A program made the position numbers and the translations under genes. 64,000 bases of DNA, taken from the NCBI GenBank assembly GCA_030710605.1, contig CP092879.1, forward strand, positions 44,273,151 to 44,337,150. Direction: 5' to 3'. The first letter of the stretch is position 1. Each line of letters begins with the position of its first letter. A model generated the notes under the pieces. The model was not told the DNA's origin. It searched no databases and saw only the letters and a program-made list of their open reading frames with translations. This document shows, piece by piece, positions 37,771 through 49,264 of this stretch. The DNA is from Cordylochernes scorpioides. Lineage: Eukaryota; Arthropoda; Arachnida; Pseudoscorpiones; Chernetidae.

Positions 37771-38062
37771 CCCTATTGTTGTCTTGGTTGTCACGTACTA
37801 TATACATTGTACGTCCAGCTGTAACGTCACCTCGGTCTCACGGGAATAAACTACATCACTGTACATACTCTATTGTTGTCTTGGTTGTCATGTCCTATTT
37901 CCACTGTACGCCCATCTGTAACGTTACCTCGGTTTCACGGGAAGAAACTACATCACTGTACATACCCTATTGTTGCCTTGGTTGTCACGTACTATATTCA
38001 TTGTATATGTTAGGCTGTAACGTCACTTCGGTCTCACGGGAATAAACTACAACACTGTACAT
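37771..38062 (+). repeat. Satellite units between the two hAT copies (block 5)
   Basis: About three units of the 98-bp satellite. They are part of the ~2,132-bp duplicated segment: the right two thirds match 35640-35929 and the left third matches 39901-39993. Confidence 0.93.
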
Positions 38063-39900
38063 CAAGCATGTCCAACTCGCGGCCCGCGGGCCTTATGCGG
38101 CCCACAACGAATAAATTTGCGGCCCACCAGACAATATATTTAAATGATTTTTTTTTATAAATTAAAAAAAAATAATAATAAAAATTTGTAGCCTAATTTT
38201 TAAAAATTGTAATTATACATAATTTATTTATTAATAACGAACCACTGGTCGCCATACATAAGTCGTAAGTTTTGATAATATTATACCTACATACATAACG
38301 TATGTACATCGCCATACGTATTGTGTGCCTTAAAGTTTAAAGAAAATATTCTATCGGAGTACTAGAAAAAAAAATATTTTTTTAAGTTACGATCAATAAT
38401 TTGTGCAGTTATTCTGTGTCTCTGGTAAGTTGAAAAATATTAATTTTCAAAAAAAAAATTAAAATATTAATTAAAACGTTTTATTATTTTGTGTTAGCGA
38501 TTACTAATTTTTTTTCAGACCTTTGTATTCAAAATTTCTTCATCAAAACCAAGTGGGAGTAAAACTAAACGAAAAATTGCCGACGAACCTAGGAATTTTC
38601 AAGAAAAGTGGGAATTAGAGTATTTTCGCTCTGAAGTAAAAGATAAAATCATCTGCTTGATATGTAATAACGCTATTAGTGTACCAAAATTATATAACAT
38701 TAAACGTCACACATTATGAACAACATAAATCAAAATATGATACCTACGAAGGTTTAATGAGACAAGAAAAGTTAAAAGAGTTCAAGTTGGGAATGAAAAA
38801 CAACAGTTTATATTTACTAAAGTATCACAAGAGAGTGAAGCGGCGGTGCATCCAAGCTACTTTTTATCGGAGATGATAACTAAACACTCAAAACCTTTTA
38901 CAGAAGGTGATTTCATCAAGGAATGTTTAATTAAAGCTGAAGAAATTGTTTGTCCTGGAAGTGTGAAGACGTTTCAAGCAATATCTTTGTCTCGAAATAC
39001 CGTTGTAGAAAGAGTTACTGATATGGCCAGAAATTCAAATGATCAGATAAAAGAAAAATCATCTTGTTTCGAAGCATTTTCCATTGCTTGTAATGAGAGT
39101 ACGGGTTTGGGGGCTTAGCTCAGTTAGCTGTTTTTTTTTTTCGAGCTTGCGACACGGATTTCAACATTTTTGAGGAATTATTGGAACTAGTACCGATGCA
39201 TGGCACTACTACAGGAGAATATATATTTAATTGCGTTTATGATCTTCTGCAAAAATACAATTCACCTCAATCAAAATTGACTTCTGTAGAAACAGATGGA
39301 GCTCCTTCAATGACTGGAAAAACCAACGGTTTCGTAGCATTACTGCGAAAAAAAACTAAGTGAAATTTCTGATGGTTCCAATATTCATCATACGCATTGC
39401 ATTATACAACAGGAAGTATTATGTACGAATATAATAAAAATGAAAAATAGTTGACACCTATCAAAAAATTCATCAATTTCATAAGATCTCGAGGTTTAAA
39501 TCAGCGACAGTTCTCTCTGTTCTTAACTGAATTAGAAAGCGAATATTCAGGTTTATCATACTATACCGAGGTACGTTGGCTATCATGCTCCAAGGTTCTC
39601 AAACAATTTTGGGACTTAAGAGAAGAAATAGGTCAGTTTCTAATAACCAAGAATCAAGACATCACTTTGTTTTCTGATTAAGTATGGTTGCAAGATTTTT
39701 CCTACATGGTTGAAATAACAAAACACTTGTCGGATTTAAATTTGAAACTGCAAGGAAAGGATCAGATCATTACCAACATGTGTGACCAAGTTAATGCATT
39801 CAAATGTAAGCTAGTTCTTTGGGAAAAGCAGTTGAAAAACGAAGATTTAATGCACTTTCCGACATGCAACGTGTACAAATCAAGTTTAGGTGAAACTGCG
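38063..39900 (+). mobile_element. hAT-type transposon fragment, copy 2
   Basis: This is a near-identical copy of 35930-37770 with the same truncation points and the same flanking satellite, offset by 2,130-2,133 bp. It therefore arose by tandem duplication of the DNA and not by a second transposition. It differs by a few bases, for example TCTGTAGAAACAG against TCTGTAGCAACAG and two homopolymer lengths. Confidence 0.88.
38519..39897 (+). pseudogene. hAT transposase, copy 2 (broken, truncated)
   Basis: The motifs, frame breaks and loss of the Asp (NESTG) are as in the copy at 36387-37767, so the damage predates the duplication. One difference changes ATDGAPSM to ETDGAPSM. The putative upstream intron is 38425-38518. 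Confidence 0.85.
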
Positions 39901-41345
39901 CCCTATTGTTGTCTTGGTTGTCACGTACTATATACATTGTACGTCCAGCTGTAACGTCACCTCGGTCTCACGGGAATAAACTACATCACTGTAGATGCCC
40001 TATTGTTTTCTTGTTTGTCACGTACTATATTCCCTGTATATGTTAAGCGGCAACGCCACCTCGGTCTCACTGGAATAAACTACGTCCCTGTACACACATA
40101 CCCTATTTTTGTCTCAGTTGTCACGTACTATATCAACTGTACGTCCAGCTGTAACGTCACCTCGGTCTCACGGGAATTAACTACATCACTGTAGATACCC
40201 TATTGTTGTCTTGGTTGTCACGTACTATATTCATTATATATGTTAAGCTGTAACGTCACATCGGTCTCACGGGAATAAACTACGTCACTGTACATACTCT
40301 ATTGTTGTCTTGATTGTTACGTACTATATCCACTGTACGTCCAGCTGTAACGTCACCTCGGTCTCACAAGAATAAACAACGTCACTGTACATATTCTATT
40401 GTTGTTTTGGTTGTCACGTACTATATTCACTGTACGTCCAGCTGTAACGTCACTTCGGTCTTACGGGAATAACCTACGTCATTGTACATACTCTTATTGT
40501 TGTCTCGGTTGTCATGAACTATAAACACTGTACGTCCAGCTGTGACGTCACCTCGGTCACCCGGGATTAAACTACGTCACTGTACATACTCTATTGTTTT
40601 CTAGGTTGTCATGTACTATTATTATTGTGTATGTTAAGCTGTGTAACACCACCTCGGTCTCACGGGAATAAACTACGTCCCTGTACATACTCTATTGTTT
40701 TCTAGGTTGTCATTTACTATTATTATTGTGTATGTTAAGCTGTGTAACACCACCTCGGTCTCACGGGAATAAACTACGTCCCTGTACATACCCTATTGTT
40801 GTCTTGGTTGTCACGTACTATATCAACTATATGTCCAGCTGTAACGTCACCTCGGTCTCACGGGAATAAACTACATCACTGTACATACTCTATTGTTGTC
40901 TCGGTTGTCATGAACTATATCCACTGTACGTCCAGCTGTAACCTCACCTCCGTCTCACAGGAATTAACTACGTCACTGTACATACTCTATTGTTGTCTCG
41001 GTTGTCACGTACTATATTCATTGTATATGTTAAGCTGTAATGCACCTCGGTGTCACGGGAATAAACTACGTCACTGTACCTATTCTATTGTTGTCTTGGT
41101 TGTCAGGTACTATATTAAGCTGTAACGTCACCTCGGTCTCACGGGAATAAACTACGTCACTGTACATACTCTATTGTTGTCTTGGCTGTCATGTCCTATA
41201 TCCACCCTACGTCCAGCTGTAACGTCACCTCGGTCTCACGGGAATAAACTACATCACTGTACATACTCTATTGTTGTCTTGGTTGACACGTTCTATATTC
41301 AACGTACATAAAACTATATCATCACCTCGGTCTCACAGGAAACCT
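39901..41345 (+). repeat. ~98-bp satellite array, block 6 (right edge)
   Basis: This is the last block. Its final unit decays at ACCTCGGTCTCACAGG (41330-41340). A 99-bp pair near 40560-40780 with TGTGTATGTTAAGCTGTGTAACACC is a local duplication. Confidence 0.95.
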
Positions 41346-41911
41346 CTACATACATTTTATCAATATTTTGTGCGTCCTATTTTATCACTTTATAAGCAGC
41401 TACACGGTGAGGTATACTGAGGTCACTTTACCAGCTAAACACCTCTTTGGCAGCTTTTGAAGATTTTATTAGATCTTAGTAGAAATTAGAATATTAAATA
41501 AATTCTGCCCTGGACTGAAGAGGGCCATTAGCCCAAAACAATTGTCTCTAGGTGGACGCTTCACAGTATGCCAAAGCTGGTATTGTTGCTTTGTCACCGA
41601 CCCGAAGCCGATAGTTTGCGGCGACGGTCAATAGATGGCCTCAAAATTTGACGTTTATTCTAATGGGAGAGGTTACCTTTGCTTCTATAAAGAATACTTA
41701 TATGTCGCGCTATCGTTCTGAGATTGATCTCCATTTGTTTTTTTCTGCTCTAGATATTCCTCACACATCTAGTAGAAACCTATTGTGCCTTGTGCTTGGG
41801 CCCCGACTGCATCCCTGCTACAAGGACAATGTGATACAATCGCGGTATTACCACATATTATTTTCTTCTCTCATAGGGAAACATATAGACCTTAAAAGAG
41901 AAAAAAATGCT
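41346..41911. other. Non-coding stretch with a Penelope-type stem-loop
   Basis: No gene is recognised. At 41515-41539 CTGAAGA-GGGC-CATTA-GCCC-AAAAC is the one copy with the full hammerhead CUGANGA consensus, but the following GAAA is AAAA. A stretch at 41650-41690 (GACGTTTATTCTAATGGGAG) resembles 49600-49640. Confidence 0.35.
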
Positions 41912-42170
41912 ATAAAGTATAAAATAAGAATATAAACGGTAGCAATGTGTTTATTTATTCGTGCTAAGTGCAAACTTTCTAATCTTTATAATCCTTTCAC
42001 AAGCATAGCTCTAAGTCGAGAGAATGAGGATATATTCTCAACTTATAATATATTCTTTCAACTTATAGCTATGCCTGTGGAACCGTTATAAAGAACCGAA
42101 AGCTTGAACTTTGACCAAATAAAGAAATGTATTGCTACCGTTTATATTTTTATTTTATATAGACCTTACT
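41912..42170. repeat. Foldback repeat with opposed Penelope-type ends
   Basis: Arms of about 100 bp (TATAAACGGTAGCAAT... on the left, ...ATTGCTACCGTTTATA on the right) surround a short loop near 42030-42060. The right arm includes GCCTGTGGAACCGTTATAAA then GAACCGAAAGCTTG (42075-42106), the same terminal stem-loop type as in the Penelope-like elements. Confidence 0.7.
42075..42106 (+). other. Hammerhead-core-like stem-loop
   Basis: CTGTGGA, then a stem-loop that is less regular than in the other copies (its inner pairing is weak), then GAAAGCTTG. Confidence 0.3.
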
Positions 42171-42379
42171 TTTGGTGAGTGGAAACAAAAAGCCTGCAAC
42201 ATGCCTTAGAAAACCAACATCCAGAAGCATATAAGAGATAAACTGTTATTGATGAATCAAGAGAAAGTATTAAAATTTGGGAATATATATGGAATAACAT
42301 AAAAACCCATGGTGTATTTGTTTTTAAACAGCAAATGGTGATTAAACCTTTATTCGATCGATCAGAAAAAGGTCTTTTC

Positions 42380-42972
42380 ATTCTATATGTATTTGAAAAT
42401 AAGTATAACCGAATTTGAACCTGGGCGGCAAAAGGATACCAAACACGTTTTCTAACTACCTTTCCGAATGCTCTACCTTGACATCAATCCTAAGAACATA
42501 AAATCTATATTTAAGGCCGAAAATGTTTACTTTGTATTTTCATACTTTTCTATGATTATGTGGTCTTGGAGATGGCTACTTAAAGTGCCATGAACAGATA
42601 AAAGGATGCCAAAATTCGAAACTATTATAGACGCTTATGATTCTTTTTGGAATAAACAATTTCTACTGTCCTTACTGCCATGGAAAAATTAATTAGTAGT
42701 AAGATAAAGGATAAATATTTCAATCGTATATGAAATTAATCCTGGTATAGATACTTTAGAATCACAAAGATGTAAACAAAGACTGAATTACTTCCGACAT
42801 ATAATTAAAGAAAGTGAATTGAAAAGATATTGATGTTTGTAGAAATTTGAAGAAAGACTTGGAATGAGCTAGCTATTAGGGGTTGAAAATAGGGTTGAAA
42901 TAGTATTCTCTAAATGAAGTAGGTGATATATATTTATCACTCTAAAAATACCTAGCGTGACAGAAATTTTAG
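42380..42972 (+). repeat. Decayed dispersed repeat, copy A
   Basis: It shares short blocks in the same order with 56780-57240: CTTTCCGAAT(A)TGCT, a CTTAAGAA-like block, GCCATGGACAGATAAAAGGA, ACACAAAGATG/ATATGAAAAA and GAAAAGATRTTGA. A block at 42650-42690 (TTTCTACTGTCCTTACTGCC) is found inverted near 55535-55560. No protein family is secure. Confidence 0.4.
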
Positions 42973-43107
42973 TCAGATGAAGAAGTGCAAGAAGAAGTCG
43001 TCAGTTGGCTTCGCGACGCGGCAGGAGTGTGGTACAACGCCGGCATTAAAAAACTGATTTTCAGGAAGCAAAAAGTAATTGATCATCAAGGCGACTATGT
43101 TAAATAA
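42973..43107 (+). pseudogene. mariner transposase C-terminal fragment
   Basis: Forty-four codons and a stop read SDEEVQEEVVSWLRDAAGVW, then YNAGIKKLIF, then KVIDHQGDYVK. This matches the end of mariner transposases (…HQGDYV(E)K-stop). No catalytic part or terminal repeat was found, so it is a 5'-truncated remnant. Confidence 0.65.
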
Positions 43108-44139
43108 TAGCCTTTCCAAAAATGTACGTAAAGTTGTAAATAATTTACATTGTCCATGAAAATAAATCGGAGACCTTTCTTTTCAATACACACTCGTAAA
43201 TGGATTTTACTTATAAAATATAAATATTTTAACAATAAAGTGCAAAACCTATTGGTTTTCTTGAAAAAAGTAATATTTATATTGAAATAGTTTTTTAAAT
43301 GTTAAAACGATGTCAGAATAAATATGTAATATTCTAATGTCGATATATGAAAGATATAAAGTTTATTTAATTGATAAATATAATGATTTGATTTACACAC
43401 AGAATGTAATATTATTTCAAACCATAATTTCAAATAAAAATCTAAAATGTATTAAAAATTTATTTTTCAACTCATTGCTTTATCATTTTTTAAATATCAA
43501 TTAGGTCTGAATTTAAATAACGAATTTTTTAACGTTTAAAATCATAATGTTAATCTTTTCTTGATATTTTGGCTTCTCTGACATAAAACTTGAAAAATAG
43601 GTAAATATATCTCGTATAAAAAGTAATTTATGTAGTGATGTAGTGATTAAGTAATGAATGAGCCAATCTATATATTGCTATTCTCTAAATTTTCTTATTG
43701 ATGATTTTAATATTACTAGATATTATTTCTATTAAACGAATTTAAATATCTAATTGCGAGAGTATCTATTTTTGCAAATAACATTTCAATACATTTCATT
43801 ACATACAATATTTCATTTCATACAATAAATACATAAGTCATTTATAAATATATATTCTAAAATAAATGAATAATATTGAAAATATGCATGCAAAAAGGGA
43901 ATATCTCTCTTACCTTTATTACCTTTATGTACCTTTATTAATATCTTAAGAAAAATCTTCAGAACTTGTGTTCGAAACGAGTAAATTTAGATCAGTGAAC
44001 TTGCCACAACAGCGTAGAGAATAATAATGATTTTAATTAATTGTGTGTGTGAAAACATTAAACTGCAGCAGTTCTACGATGTGGAAGGCAGAGAGCATTG
44101 AGATTTAGGCCAAAAATAAAAATGGTGAGAAAGGGGAAA
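43108..44139. other. AT-rich stretch without recognised features
   Basis: Very AT-rich sequence with no gene or structured repeat seen. Confidence 0.45.
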
Positions 44140-44310
44140 TATTTTCATCTTTTTTTTTTTTTCAAATCATTACCATCTATATACTGTTTCCATTGGTTCT
44201 CCTATGCTTCAAAACATTTACAAAAGCCGTCTTTCGGGATGCCCTCAATACCTTTTCGATTCCACAATAATGGTTTCTTTAGTGACAAAACCCCTCCCTT
44301 TTAAAGCCAT
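44140..44310 (-). pseudogene. mariner transposase C-terminal fragment (minus strand)
   Basis: Minus-strand pieces in two frames read ALKGRGFVTKETIIVESK, then GIEGIPKDGFCKCFEA, a stop, and ENQWKQYIDGNDLKK. The LKGRxF…CFE.W..QW pattern is that of the region after the last catalytic Asp in mariner transposases. There are one shift and one stop. Confidence 0.6.
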
Positions 44311-44835
44311 TTTGATTTTTTGGAATTTGGAAATGGTCATTGGGAGCTGAGCATGAAGATCATATAAAGATAGATAAAGTATTATTCATTTAATAAATAT
44401 ATTTATATAAACAAATTTAAAAGTTAAAATGTTTATTTATATTCCTTTTTCAAAATAATTTGTCTTACTTTCAACGTTTATGATACGTTTATACTTAGAA
44501 TAAACGCCTGTAGAAGAGTTTTTTTTTTAATCAATAAAGCTTGCGAATACTAATAAATTGTTGAAGAAACCTTTTTAGGAGTATTCAAGTATTTTAAAAT
44601 TTTCATCATTATTTATAGCAATATACATTAATTGATAACTATCACTAAAATAATAAAATCAATATAAAATGGAACATAGAACTATACAGTAGGTGTTAAT
44701 GAAAATCTGGATATGTCAGTAGAAGGACTATAAATCTCCTAAAGCTTGAAATACCAATAAAAAAGCACATTGCTAATCTTCTTCATTTTATATTTCTCTA
44801 GGCAAAAATACTGTCGGTACAACACGTCATCTATA

Positions 44836-45050
44836 TACACTCATGGGAAAAACTTAAGAAGGTGGAAAGTCTTTATTTCTCGCTAGTTGTCTTTTTTTTT
44901 TTTGAGGGGACAGAGGTAATTTTGTTCAAACTTGGTTATCTCGTGCATCTTAAATAACGTTTACTCTGTATCAAATATCCTTGATTTATTGTCTGAATCC
45001 CAATATACATGCTGAAAGGTAAACCTTCTTAAGTGTTGTCCCTGAGTGTA
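44836..45050. mobile_element. Tc1-like MITE, copy 2
   Basis: The termini TACACTCATGGGAAAAACTT and the inverted AAGTGTTGTCCCTGAGTGTA are flanked by TA. The interior matches the other copies (GACAGAGGTAATTTTGTTCA, TTGGTTATCTCGTGCATC, CAATATACATGCTGAAAGG). No coding capacity was seen. Confidence 0.8.
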
Positions 45051-45339
45051 TGTGTTAAAGCCATATTGCGAATTAAATTGGCCAAACCGTTGGAAATGTT
45101 GCCAAGAAAGGTTCTCTCAATAATGTTACTACAGAAGATTATAAACTGGAATAGAAATCTTATAAAGTTTATTTTTTAACTGGAGGAGCACCACCTGCGT
45201 GTGTAAGTGAGTAGAGTGGTATTCAATATTACATTACATTTCTAATTTATTCCTTATTACAAGATTTAGGATTTCTGCAAATGATTTTTAAAAATCATAA
45301 GACGCTGCAACTCTTTTTATTTATTTACTTTTTTTTTTG

Positions 45340-45430
45340 CAAAATTTCACACCATCCTGGAGGTACATCCCTAGCGCGTTACCCTTTTATTTATAGAAGT
45401 AATTCAGATGATATCTATTTTCTAAAAAAA
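45340..45430 (+). repeat. Dispersed repeat piece (pair with 46370-46465)
   Basis: ACCATCCTGGAGGTACATCC then CTAGCGCGTTACCCTT and a T-rich/A-rich tail recur inverted at 46370-46465 with about 80% identity. The class is unknown. Confidence 0.5.
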
Positions 45431-45674
45431 AAAATACAAGAATATCTTTTACATCAGTGTCATAAAACTATAAAATGATTACATTAAAAGCAACACACAC
45501 AGAAAACTAAATAAAATACATTAGAAAAAGTATTCAAGAAAGAATAGAAATAGACATGTTTTTAAATGATCTTTCATGTGATATCTATATTTATCCGTAT
45601 TATCTACTTTCAAAATAAGAGAGCTACAATACAGGATAATATCAATATATTTGTTTCGTAAACTTAGGTGGAAA

Positions 45675-45835
45675 TTATAAAAAAATCGTAAAACGCCTCG
45701 AAACTATTTTTATTTACTTGTTTAAAGGAAGCTTTTGAGCAAGCTCTTCTTTAGCCAACAAAACGTTAAGTCTTGCCTGAAAGCTTCCTTTAATCAAGTA
45801 AATAAAAATAGTTGCCTCGTTTTATGATTTTTTGC
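45675..45835. repeat. Foldback repeat, ~55-60-bp arms
   Basis: The left arm 45675-45735 (AAAACGCC..AACTATTTTTATTTACTTG then AAAGGAAGCTTT) is complementary to 45780-45835. The 44-bp loop carries GAGCAAGCTCTTC. It may be another pair of opposed retroelement ends. Confidence 0.7.
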
Positions 45836-46369
45836 AATATTCCCTTCAGTTTCTAAACCAAATATATTTATATATTATCCTATTTTAATTTTATTCTATA
45901 GGGTAGTTAAAAATGATTAATAGCACATGAAAAGTCACTTACTATGCCTATTCCATCTTGGAGACGCTATCACATTATGTATTTTATTCAGCTCTTTTTA
46001 CAATTTTTGCAATGTGTAAGCATTTTATAGTTTTCTAACAATAAGCAATTTATTTTTTAAAAATTCTAATTATAAGTATTTCCACTGTCCATGATGCTTT
46101 TATTCATAGTCCATTTAAAATACCTTTTTCTAAAGGTCAGCTTCACTATAAAAGCTCAATGCAATATTACAGCGGTATGGTAGATTAAACTGGCTAAACC
46201 ACTAGGAGGGTTCACCACTGGTGAGCTAAGCACTACCATTATTTTATTATTACATAAATGGCATTATAAGAGTTTTATTATGAAAAGAATCATACGCATC
46301 AAAAATAGTTTCAATTCCTTATAACAGATGGCGCGCTAATGTATCATAACTATGAAATATATATTTTTG

Positions 46370-46465
46370 TATTTTTTTTAAAGAAATCATCTTTCCATAC
46401 TATCACTATAAATGAAGGGTAACGCGTTGAGGACGTACCTCTAGGATGGTTCGAGATTATGCTAA
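46370..46465 (-). repeat. Dispersed repeat piece (inverted partner of 45340-45430)
   Basis: Read on the minus strand it gives ACCATCCTAGAGGTACGTCC then CAACGCGTTACCC. Confidence 0.5.
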
Positions 46466-46550
46466 TAAAATGCACTTTTCATTTCGGAAAATATTTTTAA
46501 AAATAAATAATGCTTCCCGGGTTGAGTTTATTGTATAACATTTTATTTTT

Positions 46551-46582
46551 CAAGCTTTCGGACTTATCAGCCCTTTGACGGG
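46551..46582 (-). other. Penelope-type terminal stem-loop (remnant)
   Basis: On the minus strand the sequence is CCCGTCAAAGGGCTGATAAG then TCCGAAAGCTTG. The stem GGGC/GTCC has one G-U pair, followed by GAAAGCTTG. It is probably the end of a decayed Penelope-like element. Confidence 0.4.
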
Positions 46583-46733
46583 AATATCATATTAAATAAA
46601 TTGAACGATGAAATAAATTTATTATTCTCAAAAATGATTTAAAGATATTTTTCCAATCAATGGGTTTGAAATGACAGCCACTTGTCTACTAAACCTTATT
46701 AAAGATTTGCTATTATGAAGCTAAATGTTAAAC

Positions 46734-46947
46734 TACACTCATAAACAAACGTGAGAAAGCTGTACCTTTTAGCATGTATATCGAGATTCTGACAATAACT
46801 CTGAAAGGTATTTTATACACAGCGGCCTTTATTGAAGACTTACGAGATAACCAAATGTGATCAAAATATTGCCTCTGTCCTAAAAAGAAAACAAATGACT
46901 GGTGACATCAAAGATTTCCACTTATTTATGTTTTGTCCATGAGTGTA
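46734..46947. mobile_element. Tc1-like MITE, copy 3
   Basis: TACACTCATAAACAAACG at the left and the inverted TTTTGTCCATGAGTGTA at the right bound it. The interior lies in the opposite direction to copy 2 (CCTTTTAGCATGTATATCGA, ACGAGATAACCAAATGTGAT, TTGCCTCTGTCC). It lies 21 bp before an LTR. Confidence 0.8.
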
Positions 46948-46968
46948 TATATGTGTGGAATATATATA

Positions 46969-47258
46969 TGTGGCAATATAATAATATAATAAGGTGGGGA
47001 AAGAGAAATAAGGACACCACAAGTTGGTAGAGGAATCCTAGACAACCAGAGAGAGATGGAGAGAGACGGGAGAGGCCCGCGACCGGCCACAGCCGGGCGG
47101 CCGTTTGTGTCGCACACAATCACCAACTGTCTAATAGTCTCGAGGTTCCAATTAACACCCTGTGGTCGCCCCCTGGAATGTCGCTGGTGTCTCAAATGAC
47201 CTCTCTGGGCTGACTCTAGGTTTGCTTTATTATTCCTGGAAGAGTATATATTATGACA
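46969..47258. repeat. LTR A of the non-autonomous element
   Basis: It is 290 bp and lacks about 19 bp (GGACTTTAGCTGCTGTCTC region) present in the other LTR. Otherwise it is highly similar. Confidence 0.8.
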
Positions 47259-49264
47259 AATGGCCCGCGTTGAAGAAGGCTGAACATGGTTTGAGTATAC
47301 TTAAAGCTGTAGAAGCCAGAAATAAAGAAAATAATTTTACAGTTGAAATTAATTAATGTTATGGTGACATAGTTTTATGTAAATAAAGTATTGTATAGTA
47401 CACAAGTAAATATTATTTACAAGCAGTTTTACAACACCGGAGAGTTTGATATTTAAGGGAATTTTTGATAATATCAAAGTTATAAAAGACTATATACAAT
47501 AACATCTAATGTATTATAAGGGAAATTAATGATATTGAGGAGTGTGAACAACGAGAAGGGGGGTCTCATACACATGGTGAAATTCTGAAGGTCATTAAGA
47601 CTGGGGAACTCTACACTTTAAGATATTTTTCAGGCGGACATGGCAAGGGGAAATTTGGCATGGGCTTTCTAGGCTATAGGTGTAGAGTACGAGAAATGAG
47701 GTTGAGGTTGGAAATTTTGTTAGCTCAGGACTGAGGTAAATAATTTCGAATTACATACAATGTTAGAATTTTGGCGAACAGAGCGAGGGGAAACTTGCTT
47801 TGGGCCATTCTACCTTATCTATGCAGTTAATCGTGTAGCGAGTCCGAGGGGGAAGTCCCGCGTGTAGGTGATGAAGTCGCATGGACTTATAGTTAATTTT
47901 AGAAGATAAAATAGTTCGAGATACAAAGGTAGAATATAGGCGAACAGAGCGAGGGGAAACTTGCTTTGGGCCTTTCTACCTTAATTATTTCGATACTAAG
48001 AGACTCTAGTAGTTTTAACTAATTGGAGGAAAGTATGCGCGCACAGTGCCAAAAATTGGGACGAGGACGGCGTTGTCCTTTACAGGTGACAAGCTGCTCG
48101 GACACGAGGTGTTTGAACCGTCGTGGGAGCTTGTGCGAGGCGATGATTTCGCGATGGGTCGAACGTAAAACCCATGTCTGCGCGAAATGATGACGGACCG
48201 GACAGAATCAGCGACGATGTTTAACGTACCTCCGTGGGAAATATCGGAGGTAGATTATATCGTGCTGGTTTGGACAAGGGACAAACATAGATTTGAAGAC
48301 AGGGTCCGTGTGGCGAACGTGTGGTGCGAGAAGAAGGAGCGAACTGTGCCGCTCGATGCAGAATGTTCAAGTGCGAACAAAAGGGAGTTGATAAACATCT
48401 AGCAGTTAGTCAATCTGCATCCTGTGACGAACACACCAGTGGCTAGATGGTGTGGGTCGGTGGATATGCTAGAGAGAAACTACAAAATATTATCATAAAA
48501 GAAGAGCGGAGATTAGTGGAAATAGTAGTTCGATAATTGATTAATCAATAATTTCATAGAGGGTCATAAGCTGGTAGAAGGTTGACAAGTTGTAAGGATG
48601 AGTGGGACATTCAGGGAAATATTAATAAAGGTCGCTAAAGGTTGGTTGTAAGCAATAGTCGATTAGAGCCAGCAATTACAAGTAGGTTGAGGTCACATAC
48701 AGAGTAATAAAAATGTTCAGGTACTGGAGCACTGTTAATAGGGGTGGAGAGAATAAAGGGAACTAAACTAATTATAAAAACTATTGGCATCAGAGTTTAC
48801 AATGAATGACTTCTTTAAAACATGAATGGTAGAGGTAAAACAATTTAACTTACAGGTAATGTTGGTTTAGAGAGAAAGTAGATTCATTGAGTTCATTGAG
48901 GGAGGGTTCTATTTGTAGATACTGTACGTGTCAGTGTTGTCCGACACATTTGTGGCAGGGATATGGCGGAGTCTTGTCCATGATGGTGGAAGGTGTCCTG
49001 CTCTGGCGCGATGATCGCTCTTGGGCAGATCTAGTGCTGGAAGAAGTGTATGGCAGGTTCATTTCCGTCGTAGGTGATCACATCTTCCGGATCACGGTTC
49101 AAGAGTTGGCCGAGGCAGAGGGTGAGAGTTCGAAGAGAAGTGGCTACAGTTGAGTTGGTTGTGGAACTTGGCTGTGGGTTTGTCCGATCACGATGGCTTT
49201 GCTTCTGGTTTTCTTCATATTCTACTATTGTTTCCCGGCCAGGTCTTATCCTGTCGACTTTCAA

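Noticed and set aside
15651-41125. Many 60-120-codon plus-strand open frames rich in phrases such as VTYYIHC and CNVTSVSRE
   Set aside because: They are translations of the 98-bp satellite. They follow the unit, switch frame from unit to unit, and have no start or splice context. Only the first unit is linked to a real exon.
15097-41345. CRISPR array
   Set aside because: The units are repeats throughout with no unique spacers and the context is eukaryotic.
41648-41935. 95-codon plus-strand open frame
   Set aside because: It has no ATG-supported start and no recognisable motif, and its end runs into the foldback repeat.
47162-47356. 64-codon open frame starting in an LTR
   Set aside because: It spans the LTR and the start of the interior and does not look like gag.
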